From Promethearchaeia archaeon (lineage in GTDB: Archaea > Asgardarchaeota > Lokiarchaeia > Sigyniarchaeales > SOKP01): a stretch of 34,279 nt of DNA. How positions within the stretch are numbered: the stretch's first letter is position 1; each line of letters begins with the position of its first letter. The stretch is taken from the NCBI GenBank assembly GCA_029856235.1, contig JAHQWP010000091.1, positions 1-34,279 on the forward strand. Direction: 5' to 3'. The position numbers and the translations under genes were made by a program. The notes under the pieces are model-generated. The model saw only the letters and a program-made list of their open reading frames with translations. It was not told the DNA's origin and did not search any database. This document shows positions 7,973-15,846 of the stretch, piece after piece.

Positions 7973-9031
7973 ATGGAAATATCTTCTCAAGTTTTATTTA
8001 AATGTGGTCAACTGAATTATCACACATTCCGAATTCCTTCACTCATATCACTTCCTGAGGATATTTTGATTGCTATCGTTGAAGGAAGGAAGTACGACCA
8101 AGAAGATCATGGAGATATTCAGTTAATTATGCGCAAGAGTAGTGATGGTGGACTAAATTGGTCCTCTCCAGTTACTTTACTCCATTATCAATCACAACTT
8201 ATGCTAAAGAATCGCATTTCAAAGGAATTTGAAATCATTTCTAATTATGGAGATATAACTTGTGGTAATCCTTGTACTGTTTATGATAAAGCAACTCAAA
8301 GACTTTGGTTATCTTATACTTTGGATAATTCATCAATGTGGTTAGTTTATAGTGATGATTTTGGTGATTCCTGGAGCAAACCAAGAAATATATCAGAAGA
8401 GGTTTTTGGAACTGATTATAAAAATTGGAGCCATATGGCATCGGGACCAGGACATGGAATTCAACTAAAAAACGGTCGTTTAATAATCCCTTGTGACCAT
8501 CATATTTACGAAAGGAGTCGTGGTTATTATTCAATGTTGGTTGTTAGTGATGATCATGGAAGGACATGGGAAATGGGCGCATTTTCTGATACTCGTCTTG
8601 ATGAATGTGAAGTTTGTGAATTACAAAAGGGAAAATTATATTGGAATATGCGTAGTTACCGTAAGAAATACTGTCGAGTAGTTGCATACTCTAAAAATTA
8701 TGGAGATGATTTTGAAGATTTTATTGATGATTTTGAGTTAATTGAACCAGTATGTCAAGCGTCAGTCTTGAGATATGACTACAAGGATTATGAAAATCAA
8801 AACGTAGTTCTGTTTTCTAATCCCGCGAGTAAAACTCGGGATCACATGACAGTTAAAATCAGTTACGATGGTGCAAAAACATGGGAAAAATCTATCTTAT
8901 TATATGAAGGGCCATCTGCATATTCAGATTTGGCTTATAATCAGAAAGGCAAAGTTTGCATATTATATGAACGAGGAAAAGATAATCCATATGAGTCTAT
9001 TGTTTTTTCTACTTTAAAAATATTTGAATAA
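7973..9031 (+). CDS. Sialidase (GH33-like, BNR/Asp-box six-bladed propeller)
   Basis: An exo-sialidase-type glycoside hydrolase of 352 residues. The active-site set of the family can be traced: arginine triad R20 in FRIP, R227 in NMRSYR and R289 in TRDHMTV; an acid/base Asp near 45 in a Q-E-D-H-G-D segment; E211 in DECEVCEL; and the Tyr nucleophile Y317 in SAYSDLAYN, followed by ILYERG. At least four Asp boxes are present (SSDGGLNW, SDDFGDSW, SDDHGRTW, SYDGAKTW). No signal peptide or membrane segment is seen, so as read the enzyme is cytoplasmic. Substrate could be N-acetylneuraminate, KDN or a related nonulosonate. It has no obvious operon partner. Confidence 0.85.
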   Translation: MEISSQVLFKCGQLNYHTFRIPSLISLPEDILIAIVEGRKYDQEDHGDIQLIMRKSSDGGLNWSSPVTLLHYQSQLMLKNRISKEFEIISNYGDITCGNPCTVYDKATQRLWLSYTLDNSSMWLVYSDDFGDSWSKPRNISEEVFGTDYKNWSHMASGPGHGIQLKNGRLIIPCDHHIYERSRGYYSMLVVSDDHGRTWEMGAFSDTRLDECEVCELQKGKLYWNMRSYRKKYCRVVAYSKNYGDDFEDFIDDFELIEPVCQASVLRYDYKDYENQNVVLFSNPASKTRDHMTVKISYDGAKTWEKSILLYEGPSAYSDLAYNQKGKVCILYERGKDNPYESIVFSTLKIFE

Positions 9032-9081
9032 AAAAAAATAGGAATTTTTCCATGAAAAACACGGAAAACTAGTGAATTATA

Positions 9082-10662
9082 CTACCATACTAAATTATAA
9101 ATGATTTCTTTATCTCTTTCGGCTTCTTTTTTACCTAAAACTTTTCGAATGCGCAAGTCATTTATTGATTCTTCAAGTTTATTGTCTAAGTTTTTAATTT
9201 CCATTAAATTGCCCGTCTCTCCTCCTTTCTCGACTAAATCTATCATAGCGTTGTCTTTATTCATTAAATCTCTTAATTTAGTTCTAAAGGAATCTGTTAC
9301 TTTTGTTCTATGAATTTTGCCACCTTCAATAAAGATTGGGAGAACAGGAGCTCTTTCAGTAGTTCTACGAGTGTTAGGATCTATGAAATAGAATATGAAC
9401 ATAGGTACTCCAACCACAACATCCTTGGTTTTGATCTCAATAGAATAAGTATTAAAGAAATTTTGGACGTTAGTCATCTCGACATCTTTAATTCTTTCGA
9501 TGTTATCTAAGCAAGTTTGTTTTTCTTGTTTGATTTTTGCTACAATATCTTCCGCAGATGAAAGATCACTGCTGAGTTCACTATGTTTTGCTTGAATTTT
9601 GCTCTCAGTTTCAGACTTTTTCCTTTCGAGTTCTCGTATTTTCTGTTGTTTTGTTTTTTCTAAATCACTTAGCTCTCGTTGCACGTTCTTTCTTATTTGA
9701 GCTAATTCAGTTTGATATCTACTAATTGTATTTCCTAAATCCGTGTATTTAATATTTACATCATTTAAAGATCCTTCGGCTTCAAATAAATCGTTTTTAT
9801 TTACTGCACTTTTTAATCTATCAACAGAATTCTTTATAGCACTGATATTATTATAGAGATCACCTGTTTTATCGCTCATTTTATATTTTCCACTCTTAAC
9901 TAATTCTTCAGGAGACTCCTCTATTTTTCGAGCCTTCTCTGCTTCTAACTCTCTTGTGATTTGAGCCAACTGTTTCTCTTCTTCGCTGGTATCGACTTTT
10001 CTGTTTCTCAAGTTGTCAGTTTGTTGTGAGCCTTTTTGAATGAATCTATCACATAGTTTAATGATCGTTTGTCCAAAACTATCTAATATTCCTACATCTC
10101 TTTGGGAGATAAATTCAAAAACTTCTGGGACGATTTTCGCTTGATTGATACTTTTTGGAATAGGTCCCCCCTCTAAAAGAAAATATGGCTCATTAAATGA
10201 ACCTACATTATATTGATTTAAGAAGAAGTTCTTGAAATAATCAACCTCACTCGCACTAAAAAGAGCTTCTTGTATAACTGTGCCTCTTTTATAATTCTTA
10301 GGTTTTTTTAGGTAAGTACTATTATAAGACGCTAAAGAACTTAAAAAAGATTCAGGGTCAGCACCTTGAATAACATTATCTGGGTTGGGAGGTTGTTGCG
10401 AGAATTTCCCTACATTTAATCTTTCTTGCTTATTTAGAAGATAACTACAAACACAAGCACGAGTTTCGCTTAAAGGTACTAAACGCACGGGCCAAAAACA
10501 CATAGAAATTCTATTGACTTTGCCAAGTTTCTTAATATTCTTCCCATAAATATTAATGCACTCATTTAGTGCCATAGCCATCTCATCCAATAATGTAGCC
10601 TTTGAACGAGCTGGAATTACATCCCCTATATTGATTAGAAAGGGGATAATCTTGTCAACCAT
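9082..10662 (-). CDS. Coiled-coil protein of unknown family
   Basis: No family was recognised for this 526-residue protein. Three parts can be seen: an N-terminal region of about 210 residues that looks globular (it holds MCFWPVRLVPLSETRACVCSYLL), a charged stretch with a long heptad-like coiled coil from about 225 to 405 (rich in E, K, R, Q, as in RELSDLEKTKQQKIRELERK), and a C-terminal domain of about 110 residues beginning near VVVGVPMFIFYFID. There is no signal peptide or membrane helix. It starts at ATG 10662 with AAGTGAT just upstream. It is alone on its strand and divergent from an SDR gene. A structural, scaffold or membrane-remodelling role is possible but not shown. Confidence 0.8.
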   Translation of the reverse strand: MVDKIIPFLINIGDVIPARSKATLLDEMAMALNECINIYGKNIKKLGKVNRISMCFWPVRLVPLSETRACVCSYLLNKQERLNVGKFSQQPPNPDNVIQGADPESFLSSLASYNSTYLKKPKNYKRGTVIQEALFSASEVDYFKNFFLNQYNVGSFNEPYFLLEGGPIPKSINQAKIVPEVFEFISQRDVGILDSFGQTIIKLCDRFIQKGSQQTDNLRNRKVDTSEEEKQLAQITRELEAEKARKIEESPEELVKSGKYKMSDKTGDLYNNISAIKNSVDRLKSAVNKNDLFEAEGSLNDVNIKYTDLGNTISRYQTELAQIRKNVQRELSDLEKTKQQKIRELERKKSETESKIQAKHSELSSDLSSAEDIVAKIKQEKQTCLDNIERIKDVEMTNVQNFFNTYSIEIKTKDVVVGVPMFIFYFIDPNTRRTTERAPVLPIFIEGGKIHRTKVTDSFRTKLRDLMNKDNAMIDLVEKGGETGNLMEIKNLDNKLEESINDLRIRKVLGKKEAERDKEIIYNLVW

Positions 10663-10704
10663 TTTTTTATCACTTGAGTTTTCTATATTAAATCTTAAAA
10701 TGAG

Positions 10705-10714
10705 TTATATAAAT
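10705..10714 (-). promoter_or_regulatory. Possible TATA box for the coiled-coil gene
   Basis: On the minus strand ATTTATATAA lies about 43 bases before the ATG at 10662. A start of transcription some 25 bases downstream would leave a short leader holding the AAGTGAT ribosome-binding site. The background is AT-rich, so this is tentative. Confidence 0.35.
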
Positions 10715-10854
10715 AAATATTTGCTTCTAGTTTTTTTCAAATTGATGAGTTTTATAATTTCCTTTTTATTGATAATCACAACTAGAATTAAAGATTTAAA
10801 TGATTTAACAACAAATAAATCATATAAGATATTTAATATAAAAGATGAAAAAAT

Positions 10855-11667
10855 ATGGAAGGTAAATTTTTAGAGGGAAAAGGAGCTATAATTACAGGTG
10901 GTGCTTCTGGATTTGGAAAGGGTGTAGCACATGCCTTTGCTGAACGAGGAGCAAAATTAGTTTTAGTAGATATAAATAACGAGCTTCTAGAAGAGGCATC
11001 TAAAAATATTGAAAAAGAAACTAGCCAAAGGGTAATACCAATAATCTGTGATGTTTCAAAATCAGATCAAGTAGAAGCTATGGCAAAACAAGCCTTTCAA
11101 GAATTAGATAATGTTTTTGTACTATTTAATAATGCTGGTGTCGGATATCCGTATGGAGCTGACTTGTTAAGAACAAAAGAAAAAGATTGGGATAGAATTC
11201 TCGATATAAATCTTAAGGGAGAGTGGCTAGTGTCTAAATCAGTAGCAAAAAGGATGAAAAAACAGACTTTTGAACCTATAGCGGGAAAAATTATTCATAC
11301 AGCATCATTAGCGGGAATGAAAGTTGATAATAAAACTCCAGTGTATACTATTAGTAAGGTTGGAATCATTGCTATGGTTCAGATGTTGGCTCAAAGTCTT
11401 GCTCCAAAAATTACAGTTAATTCAATATCTCCAGGATATCATATAACTGGTATTTATGATAATAGGGAAGATGCTGTTAAAATAATTATGGAAGATGGAC
11501 ACGTCAAAACACCTTTAAACAGATTAGGAACAATTGAGGATGTAGTGAATGTTCTCCTATTTTTGGCATCTAACTTATCGGATTTTATAACAGGACATAA
11601 TTTCCCTATTGATGGAGGAATAGCTGAAGTTGGGGTTCCAGCATATTATTTTAAATCGGATATATAA
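10855..11667 (+). CDS. Short-chain dehydrogenase/reductase (SDR)
   Basis: A classical SDR of 270 residues. The nucleotide-binding TGGASGFGKG lies near residue 15, an acidic VDINN after beta-2 suggests NAD preference, and NNAGVGYP lies near 92. The catalytic Ser is in HTASLAG and the Tyr-Lys pair in YTISK, followed by NSISPGYHITG. The C-terminus has the usual FITGHNFPIDGG. Substrate is unknown; polyol or 3-oxoacyl substrates are both possible. It is followed 24 bases later by a membrane protein and then by a second SDR, all on the + strand, so the three probably form an operon of lipid or polyol metabolism. Confidence 0.85.
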   Translation: MEGKFLEGKGAIITGGASGFGKGVAHAFAERGAKLVLVDINNELLEEASKNIEKETSQRVIPIICDVSKSDQVEAMAKQAFQELDNVFVLFNNAGVGYPYGADLLRTKEKDWDRILDINLKGEWLVSKSVAKRMKKQTFEPIAGKIIHTASLAGMKVDNKTPVYTISKVGIIAMVQMLAQSLAPKITVNSISPGYHITGIYDNREDAVKIIMEDGHVKTPLNRLGTIEDVVNVLLFLASNLSDFITGHNFPIDGGIAEVGVPAYYFKSDI

Positions 11668-11691
11668 TAAATAATAAGATGTGAAAAAAAA

Positions 11692-12087
11692 ATGATTGAA
11701 ATTATTCTTGCAATATTTCAAATAATTGGAGCCATCGGAATTGGGGGATTCTGGATATACTTTTTCTTAGTTGAAAATAAAAATCCTGAAAATACTGAAG
11801 TTTTTCTTGCTTTTGAAAGATCCTTTCCAATACCAGACATATTTTGGGCGACTCCTGCTCTATTACTGGCAGCGATTGGGCTATTGACAGGTGAAAGATA
11901 TGGTGTCTTTTTTTCCATAGCTGCAGGAAGTGCTATATTATTTCTAGGGCTATTAGACATATCTTTTAACGCTCAAAATGGTGGATATAAGAAGAGTACA
12001 TCTGATATAATAATGAACTTAGTCATTAACTTATACTGCGTCATTTTTGGGATACTATACATGGTATATGGTTTTATAAATTTCTAA
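11692..12087 (+). CDS. Four-helix membrane protein, unknown family
   Basis: A 131-residue integral membrane protein with four predicted helices: about 4-26, 52-67, 71-92 and 107-129. Loops are short, with a charged LVENKNPENTE segment after helix 1 and NAQNGGYKKSTSD between helices 3 and 4. No catalytic motif is seen. A GATGTGA sequence 8 bases before the ATG fits a ribosome-binding site. It lies between two SDR genes, with 24 and 22 bases to its neighbours, which suggests a membrane partner for them or for the same pathway. Confidence 0.75.
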   Translation: MIEIILAIFQIIGAIGIGGFWIYFFLVENKNPENTEVFLAFERSFPIPDIFWATPALLLAAIGLLTGERYGVFFSIAAGSAILFLGLLDISFNAQNGGYKKSTSDIIMNLVINLYCVIFGILYMVYGFINF

Positions 12088-12109
12088 AATATATTGAGAA
12101 GTGAATCAA

Positions 12110-12964
12110 ATGACAAAAAAGAAACTAATAAAAAATCAACCGTTTAAAGGAAAATGGGCAATAATTAGTGGTGGTTCAAAAGGGATTGGCAAAGCCACAG
12201 CAAAAATATTCGCACAATTAGGCGGGAACGTGTGTATAGTAGCTAGAACTTTAGAAACGTTAAACGATGCTGCTGAAGAGATTAAAAGCTTGAAAGTAGA
12301 CGAGACTCAATTGGTGGAAGTCATTTCTTGCGATATGTCTAATATGGAACAAGTTGACCGGTTATTTAAAGAGCATATTAAAGAGTTTGGGGTTCCAGAA
12401 TATTCGTTTAACTTCGTAGGTATCTCTTATCCGAATTATACGGATAAACTGACCATCGAAGATTACAAATTTCATATGGACACCAATTATTTTGGTCAAT
12501 TAAATTCAATTTTAACGATATTGCCCTATTATATGGAACGAAAAGAGGGTTATTTTATCAATATGTCTTCCCTTGCGGGATATATTGGTGTAATGGGTTA
12601 TGCAGCGTATACTCCTACTAAATTTGCAATCGTAGGGCTAAGTGAGGTCCTGAGAAATGAATACAAGCAATATAACATTAAAGTTTCTATCGTTTACCCG
12701 CCGGACACTGATACTTTCGGACTTCACGAAGAAGCAAAAACCAGACCTGAGGAGTTAAACATCATTGCAGAAAAAGGAGGCCTTATGCAACCAGATGAAG
12801 TAGCTAGAATTATAATCAAGGGTGTATTGAAAGAGAAGTTTTACATTCACGCCGGATCGTCTAAAGTATACTGGAGAATAATGAGATTATTTCCTAAACT
12901 CGTACATAAATTCACCGATAGTGATCTTAAAAAAGCTCGAAAGAAGTTGGGTAAAAATATTTAA
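12110..12964 (+). CDS. SDR resembling 3-ketodihydrosphingosine reductase
   Basis: A classical SDR of 284 residues: SGGSKGIGKATAK near the N-terminus, VARTLETLNDAAEEI, NMSSLAGYIGVMGYAAYTPTKFA with the Ser, Tyr and Lys of the active site, and VYPPDTDTFGLHEE near residue 200 followed by KTRPEELNIIAEKGGL. The PPDTDT segment followed by a substrate-lid region is typical of eukaryotic KDSR/TSC10, which reduces 3-ketosphinganine. Here the G-G-S-x-G-I-G form also matches. A basic C-terminus (KKARKKLGKN) and a hydrophobic YWRIMRLFPKLV could touch the membrane. The ORF track begins at GTG 12101, but that GTG lies within AAGTGA, a good ribosome-binding site 5 bases before ATG 12110. Substrate in an archaeon is unknown. 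Confidence 0.75.
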   Translation: MTKKKLIKNQPFKGKWAIISGGSKGIGKATAKIFAQLGGNVCIVARTLETLNDAAEEIKSLKVDETQLVEVISCDMSNMEQVDRLFKEHIKEFGVPEYSFNFVGISYPNYTDKLTIEDYKFHMDTNYFGQLNSILTILPYYMERKEGYFINMSSLAGYIGVMGYAAYTPTKFAIVGLSEVLRNEYKQYNIKVSIVYPPDTDTFGLHEEAKTRPEELNIIAEKGGLMQPDEVARIIIKGVLKEKFYIHAGSSKVYWRIMRLFPKLVHKFTDSDLKKARKKLGKNI

Positions 12965-13000
12965 TTTTTTTTTATTTTTATTTATTTATTTATTTATTTA
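12963..13000 (+). terminator. T-rich terminator and (TTTA)6 tract
   Basis: Directly after the SDR stop, a T-run (12965-12973) leads into six perfect TTTA units at 12977-13000. Poly-T on the coding strand is the usual archaeal termination signal; the tetranucleotide repeat may vary in length between strains. Confidence 0.45.
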
Positions 13001-13033
13001 TTATAGAAGAATATCCTTTACAATCCATTAGAG

Positions 13034-13399
13034 GTGAGATTAGTCAAAAAATTAAAATTTAAAATATCTATTCCGCTAAAAGGTTTACAAAGTGGTAAGG
13101 AATACGAATTTGAGATTAAAGACGATGCAAATTTTATTGAAGCGTTAGCGTTAATTGACAAAATGGAGAGAGAAAGTTCAGAGAAGAAAATTTTCCCTCT
13201 ACATGACGGATATATCCATAACTACCTTCAACTATTTGTAAATTTGGAAGAAGGAACAATTTATGAAGATGTTGGCTTATCCCCTTATGCACCTGACGAA
13301 CATGGTCTTTATAGAAAGTTTAATCCTATAAGAGATGATATTAAATTCAATTTATTTCCTGATACAATTATTGAATTACAGCAAGATGTTGGATGTTGA
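13034..13399 (+). CDS. Small conserved-looking protein, possible beta-grasp (ubiquitin/MoaD-like)
   Basis: A protein of up to 121 residues, with no firm family. It opens with a strand-rich KFKISIPLKGLQSGKEYEFEI, then a helix (NFIEALALIDKMERES), then LQLFVNLEEGTIYEDVG and a C-terminal strand TIIELQQDVGC. Strand, hairpin, helix and C-terminal strand ending near G-C recalls MoaD/ThiS-like beta-grasp proteins, but the terminal Gly-Gly is absent and this is inference only. The start is unclear: GTG 13034 lies inside GAGGTGA, which looks like the ribosome-binding site itself, and no ATG/GTG/TTG follows at normal spacing. Homology might place the start near 13052 (TTA). Confidence 0.55.
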   Translation: MRLVKKLKFKISIPLKGLQSGKEYEFEIKDDANFIEALALIDKMERESSEKKIFPLHDGYIHNYLQLFVNLEEGTIYEDVGLSPYAPDEHGLYRKFNPIRDDIKFNLFPDTIIELQQDVGC

Positions 13400-13683
13400 T
13401 GAGAAAAAGTGAAAAATAGATTAGATATAGGAACTTTTAAAAGGACCTTAATGGAAAAGTACGGAAAAGAGAACGAACTATTTGCTCATTATTTTAAATT
13501 AAAAAGGAATATAACTTAAAGAAGAATGAAATCTTCCAGGAAATGATAGTGGAAGATTAACAATAGGATTGCGTCCTATATATTCCTAAAAACTTTAAAG
13601 ATTTTAAAATTGACAAATTCTTATAATCAGATGAAAGAGAAAGAGGTACAAATGGAGAGTTATGGTATTCTCAAATATCTTTT
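13400..13683 (+). pseudogene. Decayed coding stretch (low confidence)
   Basis: Just after the previous gene, a GTG at 13409 opens a 36-codon frame (ending KRNIT, stop 13517-13519), and neighbouring frames then carry short peptide-like stretches such as GRLTIGLRPIYS and ERERGTNGELWYSQ that are broken by stops and shifts. This pattern suggests an eroded gene, but no parent family was recognised. It could also be chance in AT-rich DNA. Confidence 0.25.
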
Positions 13684-14310
13684 TTATTTTTTTTGAGCAA
13701 AGATATATCTTAGGATATGCGTATGTGGCCCTAATTCCCCGTGATTCTCTGTATCTTCTATAATTCCCGTTTCTACTACCAAAAATTCTTTAAAATGCTC
13801 TTTTAAATCGTTTTCTGTGAAGTAGTGAGCGGCTCTCCAAGGTTTACTTTCGTAAGTGTTTTCTTCCACTCGTCTTCCCTTTCCAAAACTACTTTCCTTG
13901 TCGGAAAATACTACAAAAAATGCAAAACCTTTAACTCTCAATTGTTTATAACATTTTTTCAGGAAGGAAATTCGATCGTCCTTTAGAAATAAATGTAATA
14001 TGTTACAGCTATAGATCCCATCGTATTTTTCGTCGTCAAAAGGCATATTTAATACTGATCCTTGAAAAAAATGAGCTTTTGGATTGAATTTTTTCGCGAT
14101 ATTAATAGCGGGTTCAGAAATTTCAATTCCTACAACTTCTAAATTAGCATCTGTAAATAATTTTGTATTTCGTCCATACCCGGCACCTGGAACTAAAATT
14201 TTGTTAACTTCATGCTTTCTAAAAAGCTCAAGAGCGTGAATGGCGGTTTTACTAGGTTTTTCTCCCCAAATTTTACCACCTTCTAAGAAGCGCTTTTCCC
14301 AATATTCCAT
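13684..14310 (-). CDS. SAM-dependent methyltransferase, TehB/thiopurine-methyltransferase-like
   Basis: A class I methyltransferase. From ATG 14310 it has 208 residues starting MEYWEKRFLEGGKIWGEKPS, the typical N-terminus of small TehB- or TPMT-like enzymes (I-W-G-x-x-P-S). Motif I is ILVPGAGYGRNTKLF, followed by VVGIEISEPAIN, an acidic MPFDDEKYDGIYSCNILH and a KCYKQLRVKGF motif. The C-terminus has a conserved-looking HGELGPHTHILRY. The ORF track extends 25 residues upstream to 14385 with a hydrophobic ISAFIITFF; this part is not expected in the family and I treat it as untranslated, with some doubt. Substrate is unknown; metalloid or small thiol substrates are possible. Confidence 0.75.
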   Translation of the reverse strand: MEYWEKRFLEGGKIWGEKPSKTAIHALELFRKHEVNKILVPGAGYGRNTKLFTDANLEVVGIEISEPAINIAKKFNPKAHFFQGSVLNMPFDDEKYDGIYSCNILHLFLKDDRISFLKKCYKQLRVKGFAFFVVFSDKESSFGKGRRVEENTYESKPWRAAHYFTENDLKEHFKEFLVVETGIIEDTENHGELGPHTHILRYIFAQKK

Positions 14311-14464
14311 AAAAAAAGTAATTTTCCTTGCTAAATATGCTTTTTTTGATTTATAAAAAAATGTAATAATAAAGGCAGAGATCATTCCTCTTTCAATTTT
14401 CGCTGAAAAATTTCCATTAAAGCTTTTAAGGGTAAAACGTCAGTTATAAAAGTTAATCCCTTTC

Positions 14465-14500
14465 TTTAACGGATCTTATTATTTTTAACGGGCCTTATTA
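14465..14500 (+). repeat. Two-copy imperfect direct repeat, 17 bases
   Basis: TTTAACGGATCTTATTA (14465-14481) and TTTAACGGGCCTTATTA (14484-14500) differ at two bases and are spaced 19 bases apart. They lie between the divergent methyltransferase and NAD-kinase genes and could be regulator half-sites. Confidence 0.5.
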
Positions 14501-14567
14501 TCTGGCGAAAAAAAAATAAGAAATTTAATAACTAATTCTCTTTTTATTCTAACTGATTTGTAGATAT

Positions 14568-14591
14568 GTTAAATTCATAGTTAAATTCATA
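14568..14591 (+). repeat. Perfect 12-base tandem duplication
   Basis: GTTAAATTCATA occurs twice head to tail, about 70 bases before the NAD-kinase start. It could be an operator or a recent slippage event. Confidence 0.55.
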
Positions 14592-14662
14592 ACTTTCTTA
14601 AGTTATTACATAAGTAATGGACATGAAAGAACCATCACTACATTTAAAGGTATAACTTCAAT

Positions 14663-15769
14663 ATGAAGAAAATTGGATTAATAGCAAATCCAATCGCAGG
14701 AATGGGCGGTAGCGTAGGGCTAAAAGGAACAGATGGGGAGATTATTAGAGAAGCTATAAAATTAGGTGCCACACCAGTCGTTCCTAAGAGAGTGGAAGCT
14801 TTTTTAAGTCATTTAGAATCGAAAGATGAAATTTGTTTGTTGGTTGCTCCAGGAAATATGGGAGAAGAATTAGTTAAGGGTAAAGGGTTTAGATTTGAAG
14901 TTATTGGTCACATCCAACAACACACGACTGCAGAGGATACAATCAGAATTGCAAAACTAATGTTGGAAGAGCATGTTGAGTTGCTTATTTTTTGCGGTGG
15001 AGACGGGACAGCAAGAGATATTCATGATGCCATTGGCTTATTTATACCTGTTGTGGCAATACCTTCTGGCGTTAAAATGTTCAGTTCTATTTTTGCTATT
15101 AACCCTAGAGCTGCTGCCGAAATTGTTGATAAATTCATAAATGAAATAGTAGAAATTCAGGAAAATGAGGTTTTAGATATTAATGAAGAATCGTTTCGAG
15201 AAGGAATTTTAGATTCAAGACTATATGGATACTTAAATGTTCCTAAAGTTATAAATCTTCTACAGGCTGGAAAAGATGGTTCTAAAATAGGAAGATCTAT
15301 TGAAGAAAATAAACATGAAATTGCTCAACACATTATTGAAAATTTAGAAGATAATACACTATATTTACTTGGACCTGGTACAACTGTAAAAGCAGTCACC
15401 GATCAGTTAAAGTTAACAAAAAGCTTACTTGGAGTAGATGCTCTTTATAACGATAAGATTATTGGAATAGATTTAAATGAACGCGGAATCCTAGAACTTT
15501 TAAATAAATATAAAAAGGCAAAAATTATCGTTTCGCCAATAGGTGGGCAAGGATTTATTTTTGGAAGAGGCAATAAGCAATTTACTTCTAAAGTTCTAAA
15601 TAAAATTGGAAAAAAAAATATTAAAATAGTTTCAACTGAAGAAAAAATTAAAGGCTTAAGATGTTTAATGGTAGATACTGGCGATATTAAGACCGATGAA
15701 ATGCTTAAAGGCCCTGCAAAAGTGATAATCGGATACAAGGAGGAATTAATAATAGAAATTGAATGTTAA
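14663..15769 (+). CDS. ATP-NAD/AcoX-family kinase
   Basis: A 368-residue member of the NAD-kinase-like AcoX group. The N-terminus IGLIANPIAGMGGSVGLKGTDG is diagnostic for the group, and the nucleotide motif IFCGGDGTARD lies near residue 113. The C-terminal half has LYLLGPGTTVKAVTDQL, LLGVDAL and VSPIGGQGFIFGRGN, the usual AcoX-type arrangement. True NAD kinases are shorter, so the substrate may be NAD or another diphosphate-linked cofactor or sugar. AAAGGT lies 12 bases before the ATG. Two sets of direct repeats lie in the upstream region, and a HisC-like aminotransferase follows 77 bases later. Confidence 0.88.
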   Translation: MKKIGLIANPIAGMGGSVGLKGTDGEIIREAIKLGATPVVPKRVEAFLSHLESKDEICLLVAPGNMGEELVKGKGFRFEVIGHIQQHTTAEDTIRIAKLMLEEHVELLIFCGGDGTARDIHDAIGLFIPVVAIPSGVKMFSSIFAINPRAAAEIVDKFINEIVEIQENEVLDINEESFREGILDSRLYGYLNVPKVINLLQAGKDGSKIGRSIEENKHEIAQHIIENLEDNTLYLLGPGTTVKAVTDQLKLTKSLLGVDALYNDKIIGIDLNERGILELLNKYKKAKIIVSPIGGQGFIFGRGNKQFTSKVLNKIGKKNIKIVSTEEKIKGLRCLMVDTGDIKTDEMLKGPAKVIIGYKEELIIEIEC

Positions 15770-15846
15770 GCATTTAATTTCTAGTATGGTTCATATATTA
15801 AAAGAGGGTAAACGAATAATAATTTTAATTAATTAGGGATTAAAAA

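Noticed and set aside
10556-10873. 105-residue + strand ORF
   Set aside because: It overlaps the start of the coiled-coil gene and the SDR start in another frame and has low-complexity hydrophobic content with no motif.
13397-13402. Tandem TGA TGA after the small protein read as Sec-Sec with continuation of the frame
   Set aside because: No redox motif lies around the codons, no SECIS-like hairpin was seen downstream, and following frames are broken. Ordinary stops are the simpler reading.
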